From Nodularia sp. LEGE 06071 (lineage in GTDB: Bacteria; Cyanobacteriota; Cyanobacteriia; Cyanobacteriales; Nostocaceae): DNA of 64,000 nucleotides. Location: the NCBI RefSeq assembly GCF_015207755.1, contig NZ_JADEWH010000001.1, forward strand, positions 62,001 through 126,000, read 5' to 3'. The notes under the pieces are model-generated. The model was not told the DNA's origin. It worked only from the letters and a program-made list of their open reading frames with translations, and searched no databases. Numbering within the stretch: the stretch's first letter is position 1; each line of letters begins with the position of its first letter. The position numbers were made by a program, and so were the translations under genes. This document shows positions 28,385 to 36,373 of the stretch, one piece after another.

Positions 28385-28948
28385 TTCTGTGTCTGGCCTA
28401 GCGATTTTAGATGATCTCAATGTTCGCGATCAAGTAGTTAAAGTCGCTTTCAAGTTAAACCAGAAGAATTACCAGAGAGAATTACCACTCTGCAAACTGA
28501 ACTGAGAAATGCTGAGAAACAATTAGCCACACTGAAATCACAATTGGCGATAGCGCCAGCGCTGACTTGTCAGTTCGCTAAATCAGATAGTTTGCTGCAA
28601 ACAGTAGAATCTGTAGGCGAGTATCAAATTTTGGTAGCGCAAATGGAAGACGTTGACCCGGAATCCTTGAAAACTGCGGCGGAAAGGTTACTGCAAAAAA
28701 TCGGTAACGGTGCAGTAGTGCTGGGTTCAGTCCCGGAAGCTGGGAAGGTGAGTATAGTTGCAGCCTTCAGTGCAGAGGTGAATAAAAAGGGACTGCAAGC
28801 GGGTAAATTTGTCGGTGCTGTAGCGAAGATTTGCGGCGGTGGCGGTGGTGGTAGACCGAATTTAGCCCAAGCCGGCGGACGTGATGCGAGTAAGTTACCG
28901 GAGGCGTTGGCAAAGGCGCACAGTGATTTGCTTTCAGCCTTGAGTTAA
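28385..28948 (+). pseudogene. Degraded duplicate of the alaS 3' end
   Basis: Matches alaS from about 26192 to its stop. The first 60 bases are diverged and carry a small deletion (the GATTTAAGC equivalent is lost) that breaks the frame; from about 28460 on it is almost identical and keeps the alaS frame to [17 protein letters not shown] and the stop. A 24-base module is inserted at the HIP1 site (28552-28575). There is no start codon or ribosome site, so it should not be expressed as a protein. Similarity continues about 35 bases past the stop into the shared repeat. Confidence 0.9.
28552..28575 (+). repeat. 24-base module inserted in the alaS copy
   Basis: Relative to intact alaS, where the sequence is GGCGATCGCTAAATC (26367-26381), the copy has GGCGAT, then 24 extra bases (AGCGCCAGCGCT plus GACTTGTCAGTT), then CGCTAAATC. 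The same module with two changes is at 17240-17263. Confidence 0.85.
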
Positions 28949-28998
28949 TTATCTTCTCTTGTGGGGCGGGCATCTTGCCTGCCTGGATCATAAATTTA

Positions 28999-30084
28999 TC
29001 ACTTTTGAGTACCAATGCCGACACACAACCGCTTGTCGCTTTCGCTGACTGTAGGATTATAGGTTAGATAATTGCGTACCCAATCGCAACTGCGTCCCAC
29101 TAAAGCGTCTAATCCCCAGCCTGTGTTCTCATACCAGAGTTTGATCGTGTTGTCATAACTACCAGAAGCCAAAGTCTTGCCGTCTTGGCTCAAACTGACG
29201 CTATAGACCAAGGACTCATGCCCCTTGAGGGTGCGGATTTCGGTTCCTGTGTCTACATTCCAGAGTTTGATCGTGTTGTCATAACTACCAGAAGCCAAAG
29301 TCTTGCCGTCTTGGCTCAAACTGACGCTATAGACCAAGGACTCATGCCCCTTGAGGGTGCGGATTTCGGTTCCTGTCTCTAGATTCCAGAGTTTGATCGT
29401 CTTGTCTTCACTACCAGAAGCCAAAGTCTTGCCGTCTTGGCTCAAACTGACGCTCAAGACCGGGGACTCATGCCCCTTGAGGGTGCGGATTTCGGTTCCT
29501 GTCTCTAGATTCCAGAGTTTGATCGTCTTGTCTTCACTACCAGAAGCCAAAGTCTTGCCGTCTTGGCTCAAACTGACGCTCAAGACCGGAGACTCATGCC
29601 CCTTGAGGGTGCGGATTTCGGTTCCTGTCTCTAGATTCCAGAGTTTGATCGTCTTGTCTTCACTACCAGAAGCCAAAGTCTTGCCGTCTTGGCTCAAACT
29701 GACGCTCAAGACCGGAGACTCATGCCCCTTGAGGGTGCGGATTTCGGTTCCTGTCTCTAGATTCCAGAGTTTGATCGTCTTGTCTTCACTACCAGAAGCC
29801 AAAGTCTTGCCGTCTTGGCTCAAACTGACGCTCAAGACCGGAGACTCATGCCCCTTCAGGGTGCGGATTTCGGTTCCTGTCTCTAGATTCCAGAGTTTGA
29901 TCGTCTTGTCTTCACTACCAGAAGCCAAAGTCTTGCCGTCTTGGCTCAAACTGACGCTGAAGACCGGAGACTCATGCCCCTTCAGGGTGCGGATTTCGGT
30001 TCCTGTCTCTAGATTCCAGAGTTTGATCGTCTTGTCTTCACTACCAGAAGCCAAAGTCTTGCCGTCTTGGCTCAAACTGACGCT
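28999..30084 (-). pseudogene. C-terminal part of the STAND/WD40 gene, beyond an internal amber codon
   Basis: This frame is continuous with the STAND gene at 30085-32379 except for one TAG. It encodes eight further WD40 repeats of 42 residues (GKTLASGSEDKTIKLWNLET type) and the end YENTGWGLDALVGRSCDWV..YLTYNPTVSESDKRLC, which is the usual C-terminus of cyanobacterial STAND-WD40 proteins. Every other repeat has TTG or TAT where the TAG stands. There is no good start codon or ribosome site after the stop. So either the gene is recently broken, or the shorter protein is sufficient, or the stop is read through. Confidence 0.8.
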
Positions 30085-30630
30085 CTAGACCGGAGACTCA
30101 TGCCCCTTCAGGGTGCGGATTTCGGTTCCTGTCTCTAGATTCCAGAGTTTGATCGTCTTGTCATAACTACCAGAAGCCAAAGTCTTGCCGTCTTGGCTCA
30201 AACTGACGCTCAAGACCGGAGACTCATGCCCCTTCAGGGTGCGGATTTCGGTTCCTGTCTCTAGATTCCAGAGTTTGATCGTCTTGTCATAACTACCAGA
30301 AGCCAAAGTCTTGCCGTCTTGGCTCAAACTGACGCTATAGACCGGAGACTCATGCCCCTTCAGGGTGCGGATTTCGGTTCCTGTCTCTAGATTCCAGAGT
30401 TTGATCGTCTTGTCTTCACTACCAGAAGCCAAAGTCTTGCCGTCGGGGCTAAAACTGACGCTATAGACCGATTCCTCATGCCCCTTCAGGGTGCGGATTT
30501 CGGTTCCTGTCTCTACATCCCAGAGTTTGATCGTCTTGTCATCACTACCAGAAGCCAAAGTCTTGCCGTCGGGGCTAAAACTGGCGCTCCTGACCGATTC
30601 CTCATGCCCTGCCAAGCGGTTGCGTTCACT
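29130..30630 (-). repeat. Twelve tandem 126-base WD40-encoding repeats
   Basis: Unit of 126 bases (42 codons) repeated about 12 times with very few differences; the central units, for example four in a row around 29430-29930, differ by only one or two bases. This homogeneity at synonymous sites points to recent expansion or gene conversion. Confidence 0.92.
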
Positions 30631-32379
30631 TCCTTGAGAAATAACTTGCTGCAAGGCTTTCATCACCTCTGGGTTAGTTGTCCGTTGGCTTTGCAAAATT
30701 TTACCGGCCTTGATTGCTTCAACAAAAGCCTCCAATTCTTTATGTTCATTAAATAGAGAAAAAGAATATCGACCAAGGGATTCAGCTTGATTGAGTTCCG
30801 ATTGGTTTTTCTGATTCCAAGCCGTCAAACCCAATCCACCGCTAATTACCACCGCCACCAGGGAACTCACCACAATCCCCCACCTAGCTATGATTCCGCG
30901 CCTCTTGATCAAATCGCGGTCTTTAATACTCTGCTCGATAAATTCTTTCTCATCAATTAAGTCTTCTGGGCGTTCCTTGAGTTTTTCTTCTGCTTCTGCT
31001 AACGCTGCACCCCGCAACAATGAACCAGAATCTTGCTTCGTTGCTTCCCATTGTCCCTTTGCTGACCGCAGTCGTTCTTGCCAAGCTCTAAAAACGCGGT
31101 TTGTATTCATCCATTGTCGCAGTTCTCCCCAATTACGAATCAGAGCTTCATGGACTACCTCCACCGTTTCTTGACTGGTCAGATTGTTACTTGTCACGAC
31201 CAACCGCGCATCAGCTAGTTGTTTGACCAAAGACCAACTTTGCTCCCCCAATTCCGCTTTCAACGCAATGCGTCGTGTATCCTCTGTTCCCTCACCTGGA
31301 CGCACCAATTGAATAAAAATGCGCCGGACTTTTTCTTTCTCCTCATCTGTCAAGTTGCCATATTTTTGATCAGCATGGCGAGCTAACGCACCTTTTACCT
31401 GACCAATTTCTTCATAACTTTTGTGAGTTAATTGTTTACCTGTGCGCTGATTCCACAACTCTGTCAAAGCAAACTCTAGCAAAGGTAAATTTCCCGGTTG
31501 CTCTTCCACATCCTGGAGAATGCGTTCTACCAGTCCCGCCTCAAATGTTACGCCCAACTTTTCAGCAGGTTTTTCTATGACTTCTGTTAGTTCCTCTCGA
31601 TTCATCGGTCCCAGTTTCACATCAGCATTTTGCAAGACATCAGCAAGGGGACGATAGGAGAGAGCATTTGCCAAAAAATCCGCCCGCATCGTTGTTACCA
31701 ATACCATAGGCGATGCAGACAGGGAAGTAGTAGTTCCTAGACCAGCTAATAAGCAGTCAAGAAACTTGCGGCGAATTTCCTCATCGTGAAAAAGAGTATA
31801 AATTTCTTCAAATTGGTCAGCAATCAGTAGCACTCGATGATGCGGATGATTGCGTTGAATAGAGCTAAATATACGAGAAAGTGGCGTTGTTCCGTCTTTA
31901 AGAGATTCAGCCAGCTTACCAGCCTGAGTTATTTTATCAGTAGAATCTATCTCTGCTCTGTAAAGTGGAACCAGTGCCTCAGCTAACGCATAAAATGGAT
32001 CTTTGTCAGAACCAGGACGAAAATGAGTAAATTGCCAATGACCCTCTTTTTGTAACTTAGGGACAAGTCCAGCTAAGACCACCGAAGATTTACCACTTCC
32101 TGACGCACCTAGCACCGGAATAAAATTACGGATTTTAGTTGCACTATAGAGTTCTTCAATAAATATTTCCCGTCCAAAGAAAACCTCAGCATCATTGGGG
32201 CCAAAGTGAAACAAACCCCGATAAGGACAGAGGAGATTGTCATCAGCAACATCAACAGATGCAGTTACTACCTCTTCTCTATAGTAGAAATAATTGGAGA
32301 TAATATTGCCATCACCAACCGCAACACCCTTGGCTTGGTCTTGAAATTCCAGATTGTATTTAGAACTATCTTCAGCCAT
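30085..32379 (-). CDS. STAND ATPase (nSTAND1-like) with WD40 repeats and RHIM-like N-terminal motif
   Basis: 764 residues to the amber codon, 1126 if read through. Order: a RHIM-like amyloid motif at about 7-31 (KGVAVGDGNIISNYF); the nSTAND1 hallmark CPYRGLFHFGPNDAEVFFGR at 51-70; Walker A GASGSGKSS at 91-99; Walker B HRVLLIADQFEEIY; helical domains with LPLLEFALTELW; a membrane-like segment at about 500-525 (GIVVSSLVAVVISGGLGLTAW); and WD40 repeats from about 597. Such proteins are NLR-like sensors: WD40 repeats sense, the ATPase assembles, and the N-terminal motif seeds amyloid in an effector. The gene 19 bases upstream carries the matching motif. Role in cell death or phage defence is inferred. 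Confidence 0.88.
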   Translation of the reverse strand: MAEDSSKYNLEFQDQAKGVAVGDGNIISNYFYYREEVVTASVDVADDNLLCPYRGLFHFGPNDAEVFFGREIFIEELYSATKIRNFIPVLGASGSGKSSVVLAGLVPKLQKEGHWQFTHFRPGSDKDPFYALAEALVPLYRAEIDSTDKITQAGKLAESLKDGTTPLSRIFSSIQRNHPHHRVLLIADQFEEIYTLFHDEEIRRKFLDCLLAGLGTTTSLSASPMVLVTTMRADFLANALSYRPLADVLQNADVKLGPMNREELTEVIEKPAEKLGVTFEAGLVERILQDVEEQPGNLPLLEFALTELWNQRTGKQLTHKSYEEIGQVKGALARHADQKYGNLTDEEKEKVRRIFIQLVRPGEGTEDTRRIALKAELGEQSWSLVKQLADARLVVTSNNLTSQETVEVVHEALIRNWGELRQWMNTNRVFRAWQERLRSAKGQWEATKQDSGSLLRGAALAEAEEKLKERPEDLIDEKEFIEQSIKDRDLIKRRGIIARWGIVVSSLVAVVISGGLGLTAWNQKNQSELNQAESLGRYSFSLFNEHKELEAFVEAIKAGKILQSQRTTNPEVMKALQQVISQGSERNRLAGHEESVRSASFSPDGKTLASGSDDKTIKLWDVETGTEIRTLKGHEESVYSVSFSPDGKTLASGSEDKTIKLWNLETGTEIRTLKGHESPVYSVSLSQDGKTLASGSYDKTIKLWNLETGTEIRTLKGHESPVLSVSLSQDGKTLASGSYDKTIKLWNLETGTEIRTLKGHESPV

Positions 32380-32398
32380 TCAGATTCTCCAGTGGCTT

Positions 32399-32767
32399 TT
32401 AGCTAAATGTATTTGTTTGTGTGTTGCGATCGCCGATTTGAGCGCCTTTCACTTCTCCTTGAAACACTGTGTTATACTTACCAGATGCAGACTCTTCAGG
32501 TTCTACCTGTTTCAACAATTCCTGAGCAGCTTTAATAATTTCCTCATCTTGATCAGCACCAGCTTCAGCTAATTTCTTTTTTAGTGGTGCTTCATAGGTT
32601 TCTGGGTCTTTTTCGTGTTCCTCCAGAACCATTTGCGCTTTTGGTTCACTTTCAAACTTACGCTTAATCAAAGCTTTCAAGCCATTATAAACATCTGGGG
32701 CTGCATCACCAGCAGCTTTTGCCGCTCCAGCCACCAGTGCAGTAATAATAAGAGTAATAGGTTCCAT
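32399..32767 (-). CDS. Small Bell-like putative pore-forming effector with RHIM-like motif
   Basis: 122 residues. The N-terminus MEPITLIITALVAGAAKAAG is a hydrophobic/glycine-alanine helix, followed by helices LYNGLKALIKRKF-like and a charged region; this resembles the Bell domain (bacterial counterpart of fungal HeLo/HELL membrane-killing domains). The C-terminus has KGAQIGDRNTQTNTF, similar to the RHIM core (V/I-Q-I/V-G-D-x-N) of RIPK proteins. The STAND gene starts 19 bases downstream and its first 31 residues contain a colinear copy (12 of 25 positions identical by eye). I infer effector and sensor of one system. Assignment to Bell is from memory of family members and needs a profile search. 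Confidence 0.7.
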   Translation of the reverse strand: MEPITLIITALVAGAAKAAGDAAPDVYNGLKALIKRKFESEPKAQMVLEEHEKDPETYEAPLKKKLAEAGADQDEEIIKAAQELLKQVEPEESASGKYNTVFQGEVKGAQIGDRNTQTNTFS

Positions 32768-33352
32768 AGTTAATCCTAAATAATTTGTAGTGGCGATAAT
32801 AGTTATCTTTAACGCTTACATTATCACGTAAAATCTAATATACAGCTATTTTTGTCATATATTCCTCAGAAAATTATACATAACGCCCAAATAGACCTTT
32901 TTAGTCTAATTTAGAAGGACTTAGCATAAGAAATAGTTATAACCATTCGGGAAAACCACTGCCTCTATTTTCTTGGTTTCGCAAGGTTTAAATTCCCAAA
33001 TTTAGGCACGGTAAACGCACCTGATTTTTTAATAAAACTCCAGTCCTTTATGATTAGCGGGCAAGACTTGTACTGAGCTTGTCGTTCGCGTAGCGTCTCG
33101 TAGAGAAGTATGCCCGCTCCACAATAAATTTGGGGATATTTTTTTATTTGGAATAAGTTGATAGGTTAAAATGTTCAAAGCCTATTTGGTGTAAGTCAAA
33201 TTTTCAGCGATAACCAAATTCGAGATTTGCTGGATGAGGTGAAACCAGATCAGGTATTTTCTGTTTTTTCCGAGATTCTCAGAACATGAGAAACAAATAA
33301 ATACCTAGAAGATTTCCGCTCCTGTAAACATAAAAATGAGGCAAAACGAGCC
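32768..33352. other. Intergenic with a dispersed repeat
   Basis: 585 bases. Bases about 33057-33126 are a member of the GGGCGGGCAAGATG family in its long form (GCGGGCAAGACTTGTACTGA ... AAGTATGCCCGCTCCACAA); the same long form is at 46467-46512. The rest is AT-rich; fragments such as 33181-33290 look like possible gene remnants (plus-strand TCAAATTTTCAGCGATAACC...), but no reading frame is supported. Confidence 0.55.
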
Positions 33353-34636
33353 ATGAGCCAAACATTTGTGTGGATAATTTTTCCTGTTAGCCTACTCATT
33401 CTCGTTACCTTAATAGTTCTCTATTTCCGAGGGTTATTCCGGTCTCGAACTTTTTACAAAATTAAAAATTTACCCTCACCAACCACAGCTAACTTTCCTG
33501 TCACCATAGCTAGTCTGTCAGATTCCTTTATCACTCAGGGTAAAAGTACCGGATTTTTTCGGGAAGCGACAGATATTTTTGCGGCGCGACTGGAAGTAAT
33601 CAATAGTGCTTCTCAATCCATTCAGTTTGAAACTTTTATTATCACCCCCGGAAAACGTTCTGATGATTTTGCTCAAGCTTTAATAAAAAAAGCCCAAGCA
33701 GGTGTTACCGTTCAAGTAATTGCAGATACCTATGGCGCAAAAACTATACCCAAAGAATATTGGAATAAACTCAAAGCCGCAGGGGTGGAAGTGCTGCTGT
33801 TCAATCCTTTCACTTGGAAAGATCCCGCCGCTAACCTCAGACGCAACCATCGTAAGTTATTAATAGTAGACGGAGAAATTGTCCTGATTGGGGGCGCTGG
33901 AGTTTCTGACTTGTGGGATGGAAAGGAGGAAACTGAAAATAACCAACCTTGGTTAGATTATGAGGTTTGTTTTCGAGGTTCCTTAGTTGCTCGTTTCCAA
34001 GGTATTTTTCTCCAACACTGGCTAGACACGGGTGGTTCATTAGATTGGAACTCTGCAAGTAGTTCTCAGCCTCACGAACAAGAGGAAACCTTGTTAATTA
34101 CCAAGGGAGAAGATCCCACTCAGAAAGATTCGGGAATTCGCGCTCTGTTTGAATCATTACTACAAGCGGCGAGAAAGCGGATTTGGATCGCTAGCCCCTA
34201 TTTTTTACCTAATCCCAATTCCCGCAAAATATTACAGCAAGCAAAAGCTAGAGGAATTGATGTCAAAATTCTGACAATGGGAGTGCATAATGATAAACCG
34301 CCAGTCCGCTATGCTTCTCGGCGATTGTACCCAAAACTGTTAAAAGCGGGCATCGAAATCTATGAATATCAGCCTAGCATGATGCACGCCAAGTGCTTAT
34401 TAATAGATGATGATTGGGTGAGTTTGGGTAGTGCTAATCTTGACTCCCGGAGCTTATTTCATAATGACGAGTTAAATATTTCCACAAGCGATCGCTATTT
34501 GTTCGAGCAGATGGAGCAATTTTTTCTGGACGCTTTTGCAAAGAGTCGGCTGGTGAGCAACAGGGATTTACGCCATCGTTCCTTGCAGGAGCATTTAATC
34601 GGACGTATGACGCTGTTGTTTCGCTGGTACTTGTGA
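33353..34636 (+). CDS. Phospholipase D family enzyme, cardiolipin synthase-like
   Basis: 427 residues with one N-terminal membrane helix (about 7-28, WIIFPVSLLILVTLIVLY) and two PLD motifs: NHRKLLIVDGEIVLIGGAGV (first HxK, about residue 163) and MHAKCLLIDDDWVSLGSANLDSR split here as MHAKCLLIDDD and LGSANLDSRS (second HxK, about 343). This arrangement is that of cardiolipin synthase (ClsA/B type), which joins two phosphatidylglycerols, but other phosphatidyl transfer or hydrolysis is possible. ATG at 33353. Stands alone; next gene 100 bases further. Confidence 0.85.
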   Translation: MSQTFVWIIFPVSLLILVTLIVLYFRGLFRSRTFYKIKNLPSPTTANFPVTIASLSDSFITQGKSTGFFREATDIFAARLEVINSASQSIQFETFIITPGKRSDDFAQALIKKAQAGVTVQVIADTYGAKTIPKEYWNKLKAAGVEVLLFNPFTWKDPAANLRRNHRKLLIVDGEIVLIGGAGVSDLWDGKEETENNQPWLDYEVCFRGSLVARFQGIFLQHWLDTGGSLDWNSASSSQPHEQEETLLITKGEDPTQKDSGIRALFESLLQAARKRIWIASPYFLPNPNSRKILQQAKARGIDVKILTMGVHNDKPPVRYASRRLYPKLLKAGIEIYEYQPSMMHAKCLLIDDDWVSLGSANLDSRSLFHNDELNISTSDRYLFEQMEQFFLDAFAKSRLVSNRDLRHRSLQEHLIGRMTLLFRWYL

Positions 34637-34756
34637 ATTTATCCTCAAAACCTCTACTGAGATAGATATAGATATTGGTCTGTAGATAGATTCAAATTAG
34701 CACTATTTTATCAGAAAATAACGAAGTGATAGCTTTTTTTGGTGTTTAGATATATT

Positions 34757-35365
34757 ATGCAATCAAAACCTTTAACCTTACAAAAAATCATTCCTTTATC
34801 TTTAATTGTGCTTCTCCTTCCTTTGGCATCCTGTCAAGTAGAGCGAGAACAGGCAGGTCGCTTACCTGATGTGAATGTAGAACCCGGAAGGCTACCACAA
34901 TATGATATTCAAGGACCCGATGTGAAGGTCGGAGTCGCAAAGCGCACGGTTACAGTACCCAAGGTAATTGTCATACAGGAAGAACAAACCGTTGAAGTTC
35001 CTTATATTGATGTTGATGTACCCGGAGCAGACCGGAAAGAGCGGACTATAACAACTGAAATTGAGGTTCCTTCGAGTGGTTACAATCTGGACATTCAAGG
35101 TATATATGCCCTAAACAATGAGCTTTGGGTGGTTTCTCAACTTGAAGAAGAAAATCCCAATGCACCAGATACAACAGTACGTGTTTCTGATCGTGTTGTT
35201 GTTAATAGTCCGGATATACCAGTGCGTCAATACATTATTGGAGAGCGTCCTCCCGGTAGCTTTAACGAACAGTACACTTTCATTAATAGTCGTCAGCAAA
35301 TTGCTTCGGAATTAAAGTCAGGACAAATGCTATATCAAAAGCCAGAAGAGACTGCTTTAAAATAA
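34757..35365 (+). CDS. Putative lipoprotein of unknown function
   Basis: 202 residues from ATG 34757 (a TTG at 34739 would add six residues). The start QSKPLTLQKIIPLSLIVLLL..LASC is a lipoprotein signal with the lipobox LASC. The mature part has repeating Val/Pro/Asp-rich segments (GPDVKVGVAKRTVTVPKVIV, QTVEVPYIDVDVPGADRKER) that look like beta strands. I do not recognise a domain. It follows the PLD gene on the same strand by 120 bases; a connection with membrane stress is possible but unproven. Confidence 0.65.
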   Translation: MQSKPLTLQKIIPLSLIVLLLPLASCQVEREQAGRLPDVNVEPGRLPQYDIQGPDVKVGVAKRTVTVPKVIVIQEEQTVEVPYIDVDVPGADRKERTITTEIEVPSSGYNLDIQGIYALNNELWVVSQLEEENPNAPDTTVRVSDRVVVNSPDIPVRQYIIGERPPGSFNEQYTFINSRQQIASELKSGQMLYQKPEETALK

Positions 35366-35430
35366 ATCATCACCTCATCCATTGCACCAAATACAATTCA
35401 TCGTCAAACTCTGAATAGTTTCCCACCTTA

Positions 35431-35455
35431 GTAGGGTGCGTTAGCCCTACGGTTA
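35431..35455. repeat. Fragment of the GGTGCGTTAGCC repeat family
   Basis: TAGTAGGGTGCGTTAGCCCTACGG resembles the ends of the elements at 11853-11974 and 41999-42078. Confidence 0.5.
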
Positions 35456-35609
35456 ATCTATATCTTTTCATAGACATTAAATTCTTTTCGCGGCTACCTG
35501 GCGCTGATTTTCATAAGCATTTACCATTAAAATGGTTTTTTTCAACGCATTCGCCGTTAGGCGTTCCCGCAGGGTAGATACGCAGAGTTTCCTTTCTTCT
35601 CTTCCTTCG

Positions 35610-35668
35610 TGTACTTTGCGTCTTCTCCCAAAGGGAGAGGCTAGCGCCAATGCGGTTCGTTTCAACAG
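35610..35668. repeat. Dispersed repeat shared with the isi operon
   Basis: The block cgtgtactttgcgtcttctc followed by cccaaagggagaggctagcg and ccaatgcggttcgttt repeats the one at about 4541-4599. It contains the palindrome CTCCCAAAGGGAG. Confidence 0.75.
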
Positions 35669-36000
35669 TTTGCAGAGGTCGAGAGATTTTCGCCATATGT
35701 TGGGCTTGTCGAACCATCTGACAGGCGTAACCCCATTCGTTGTCATACCAACTCATGACTTTTACTAAGTCGCCATCGACAACTTGAGTCATGCTTAAAT
35801 CGACAATGGAGGCGCGAGGGTCTTGGATAATATCAGATGAAACTATGGGGTCTTGGGAAACTCCTAAAATGTCTTGGTATCTTTGGCTGTTGGTTTCTTT
35901 TCTAAAAATGTTGTTGATTTCTTTTACAGTGGTTGGTCTTTCGGTGACAAAGGTGATATCTGCAATGGAACCCACGGCGACAGGAACCCGATATGATTCA
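35669..36000 (-). pseudogene. C-terminal fragment of a second GAPDH gene
   Basis: On the minus strand the frame reads YRVPVAVGSIADITFVTERP, VSSDIIQDPRASIVDLSMTQ and [20 protein letters not shown], i.e. the last third of GAPDH. The N-terminal two thirds, with the coenzyme domain and active-site cysteine, are missing: the similarity stops at about 35997, where a GGGCGGGCAAGATG-family repeat (36006-36037) begins. At the other end the frame runs on into an unrelated repeat after QHMAKISRPLQ. It is closer to other GAPDH types than to Gap1 at 945-1961, and lies next to transketolase. A non-functional remnant. Confidence 0.88.
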
Positions 36001-36005
36001 ACCAA

Positions 36006-36037
36006 GAAGGCGGGCAGGATGCCCACCCCACAATATG
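36006..36037. repeat. Dispersed repeat at the border of the GAPDH fragment
   Basis: AGGCGGGCAGGATGCCCACCCCACAATATG, member of the family listed at 19848-19914; it sits exactly where the GAPDH similarity is lost. Confidence 0.7.
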
Positions 36038-36051
36038 TCTAAAACCTTCAC

Positions 36052-36285
36052 CTAATGCGCTACAAGCTGCTCAGTCCGCTGTGCTAATAGCTGCTTTGCT
36101 CTCTCTGCTAAATTCTGGTTTTGGCTTTTCACATCTTGGAAGAATTGGGTCAAATCGCGATCGCCTGCTTGTTGGGCATCGTTAAGATAGGTTTCACAGC
36201 AAGCTGCACTTTGTAGGGCGTGGTATAATACGCTGATTAAATTAAAGTGTTCGTCCTTAGTTCCAGTATGATATTTATCAGGCAT
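36052..36285 (-). CDS. Small helical protein of unknown function
   Basis: 77 residues, soluble and mostly helical. It starts MPDKYHTGTKDEHFNLISVL and has YHALQSAACCETYLNDAQQAGD and KSQNQNLAERAKQLLAQR. The pattern resembles small cyanobacterial ferritin-like helical proteins, but I cannot identify metal ligands. ATG at 36285 with AGGAGTTAAGAC upstream gives a good ribosome site. It lies 88 bases downstream of the transketolase on the same strand and may be co-transcribed. Confidence 0.7.
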   Translation of the reverse strand: MPDKYHTGTKDEHFNLISVLYHALQSAACCETYLNDAQQAGDRDLTQFFQDVKSQNQNLAERAKQLLAQRTEQLVAH

Positions 36286-36373
36286 TGTCTTAACTCCTGG
36301 TTATAGTAGTTTCTACGGTAACTGTGGCTTTTACTGTTAACTCCTACCAGAGGAAAGAATTAGACATTAATGT

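Noticed and set aside
28544-28948. 134-codon frame in the alaS copy as a separate small gene
   Set aside because: Starts at a TTG inside alaS-derived sequence with no ribosome site; it is the decayed duplicate of the alaS end.
29351-30088. Plus-strand open frame of 245 codons with a repeated FQSLIVLSSLPEAK pattern
   Set aside because: It is the antisense of the WD40 repeats; its length comes from the repeat periodicity (126 bases, a multiple of three), not from selection.
29130-30630. Regular repeats that might suggest a CRISPR array
   Set aside because: Units are contiguous 126-base coding repeats without spacers. The 45-base repeats in mdnA are likewise coding cores.
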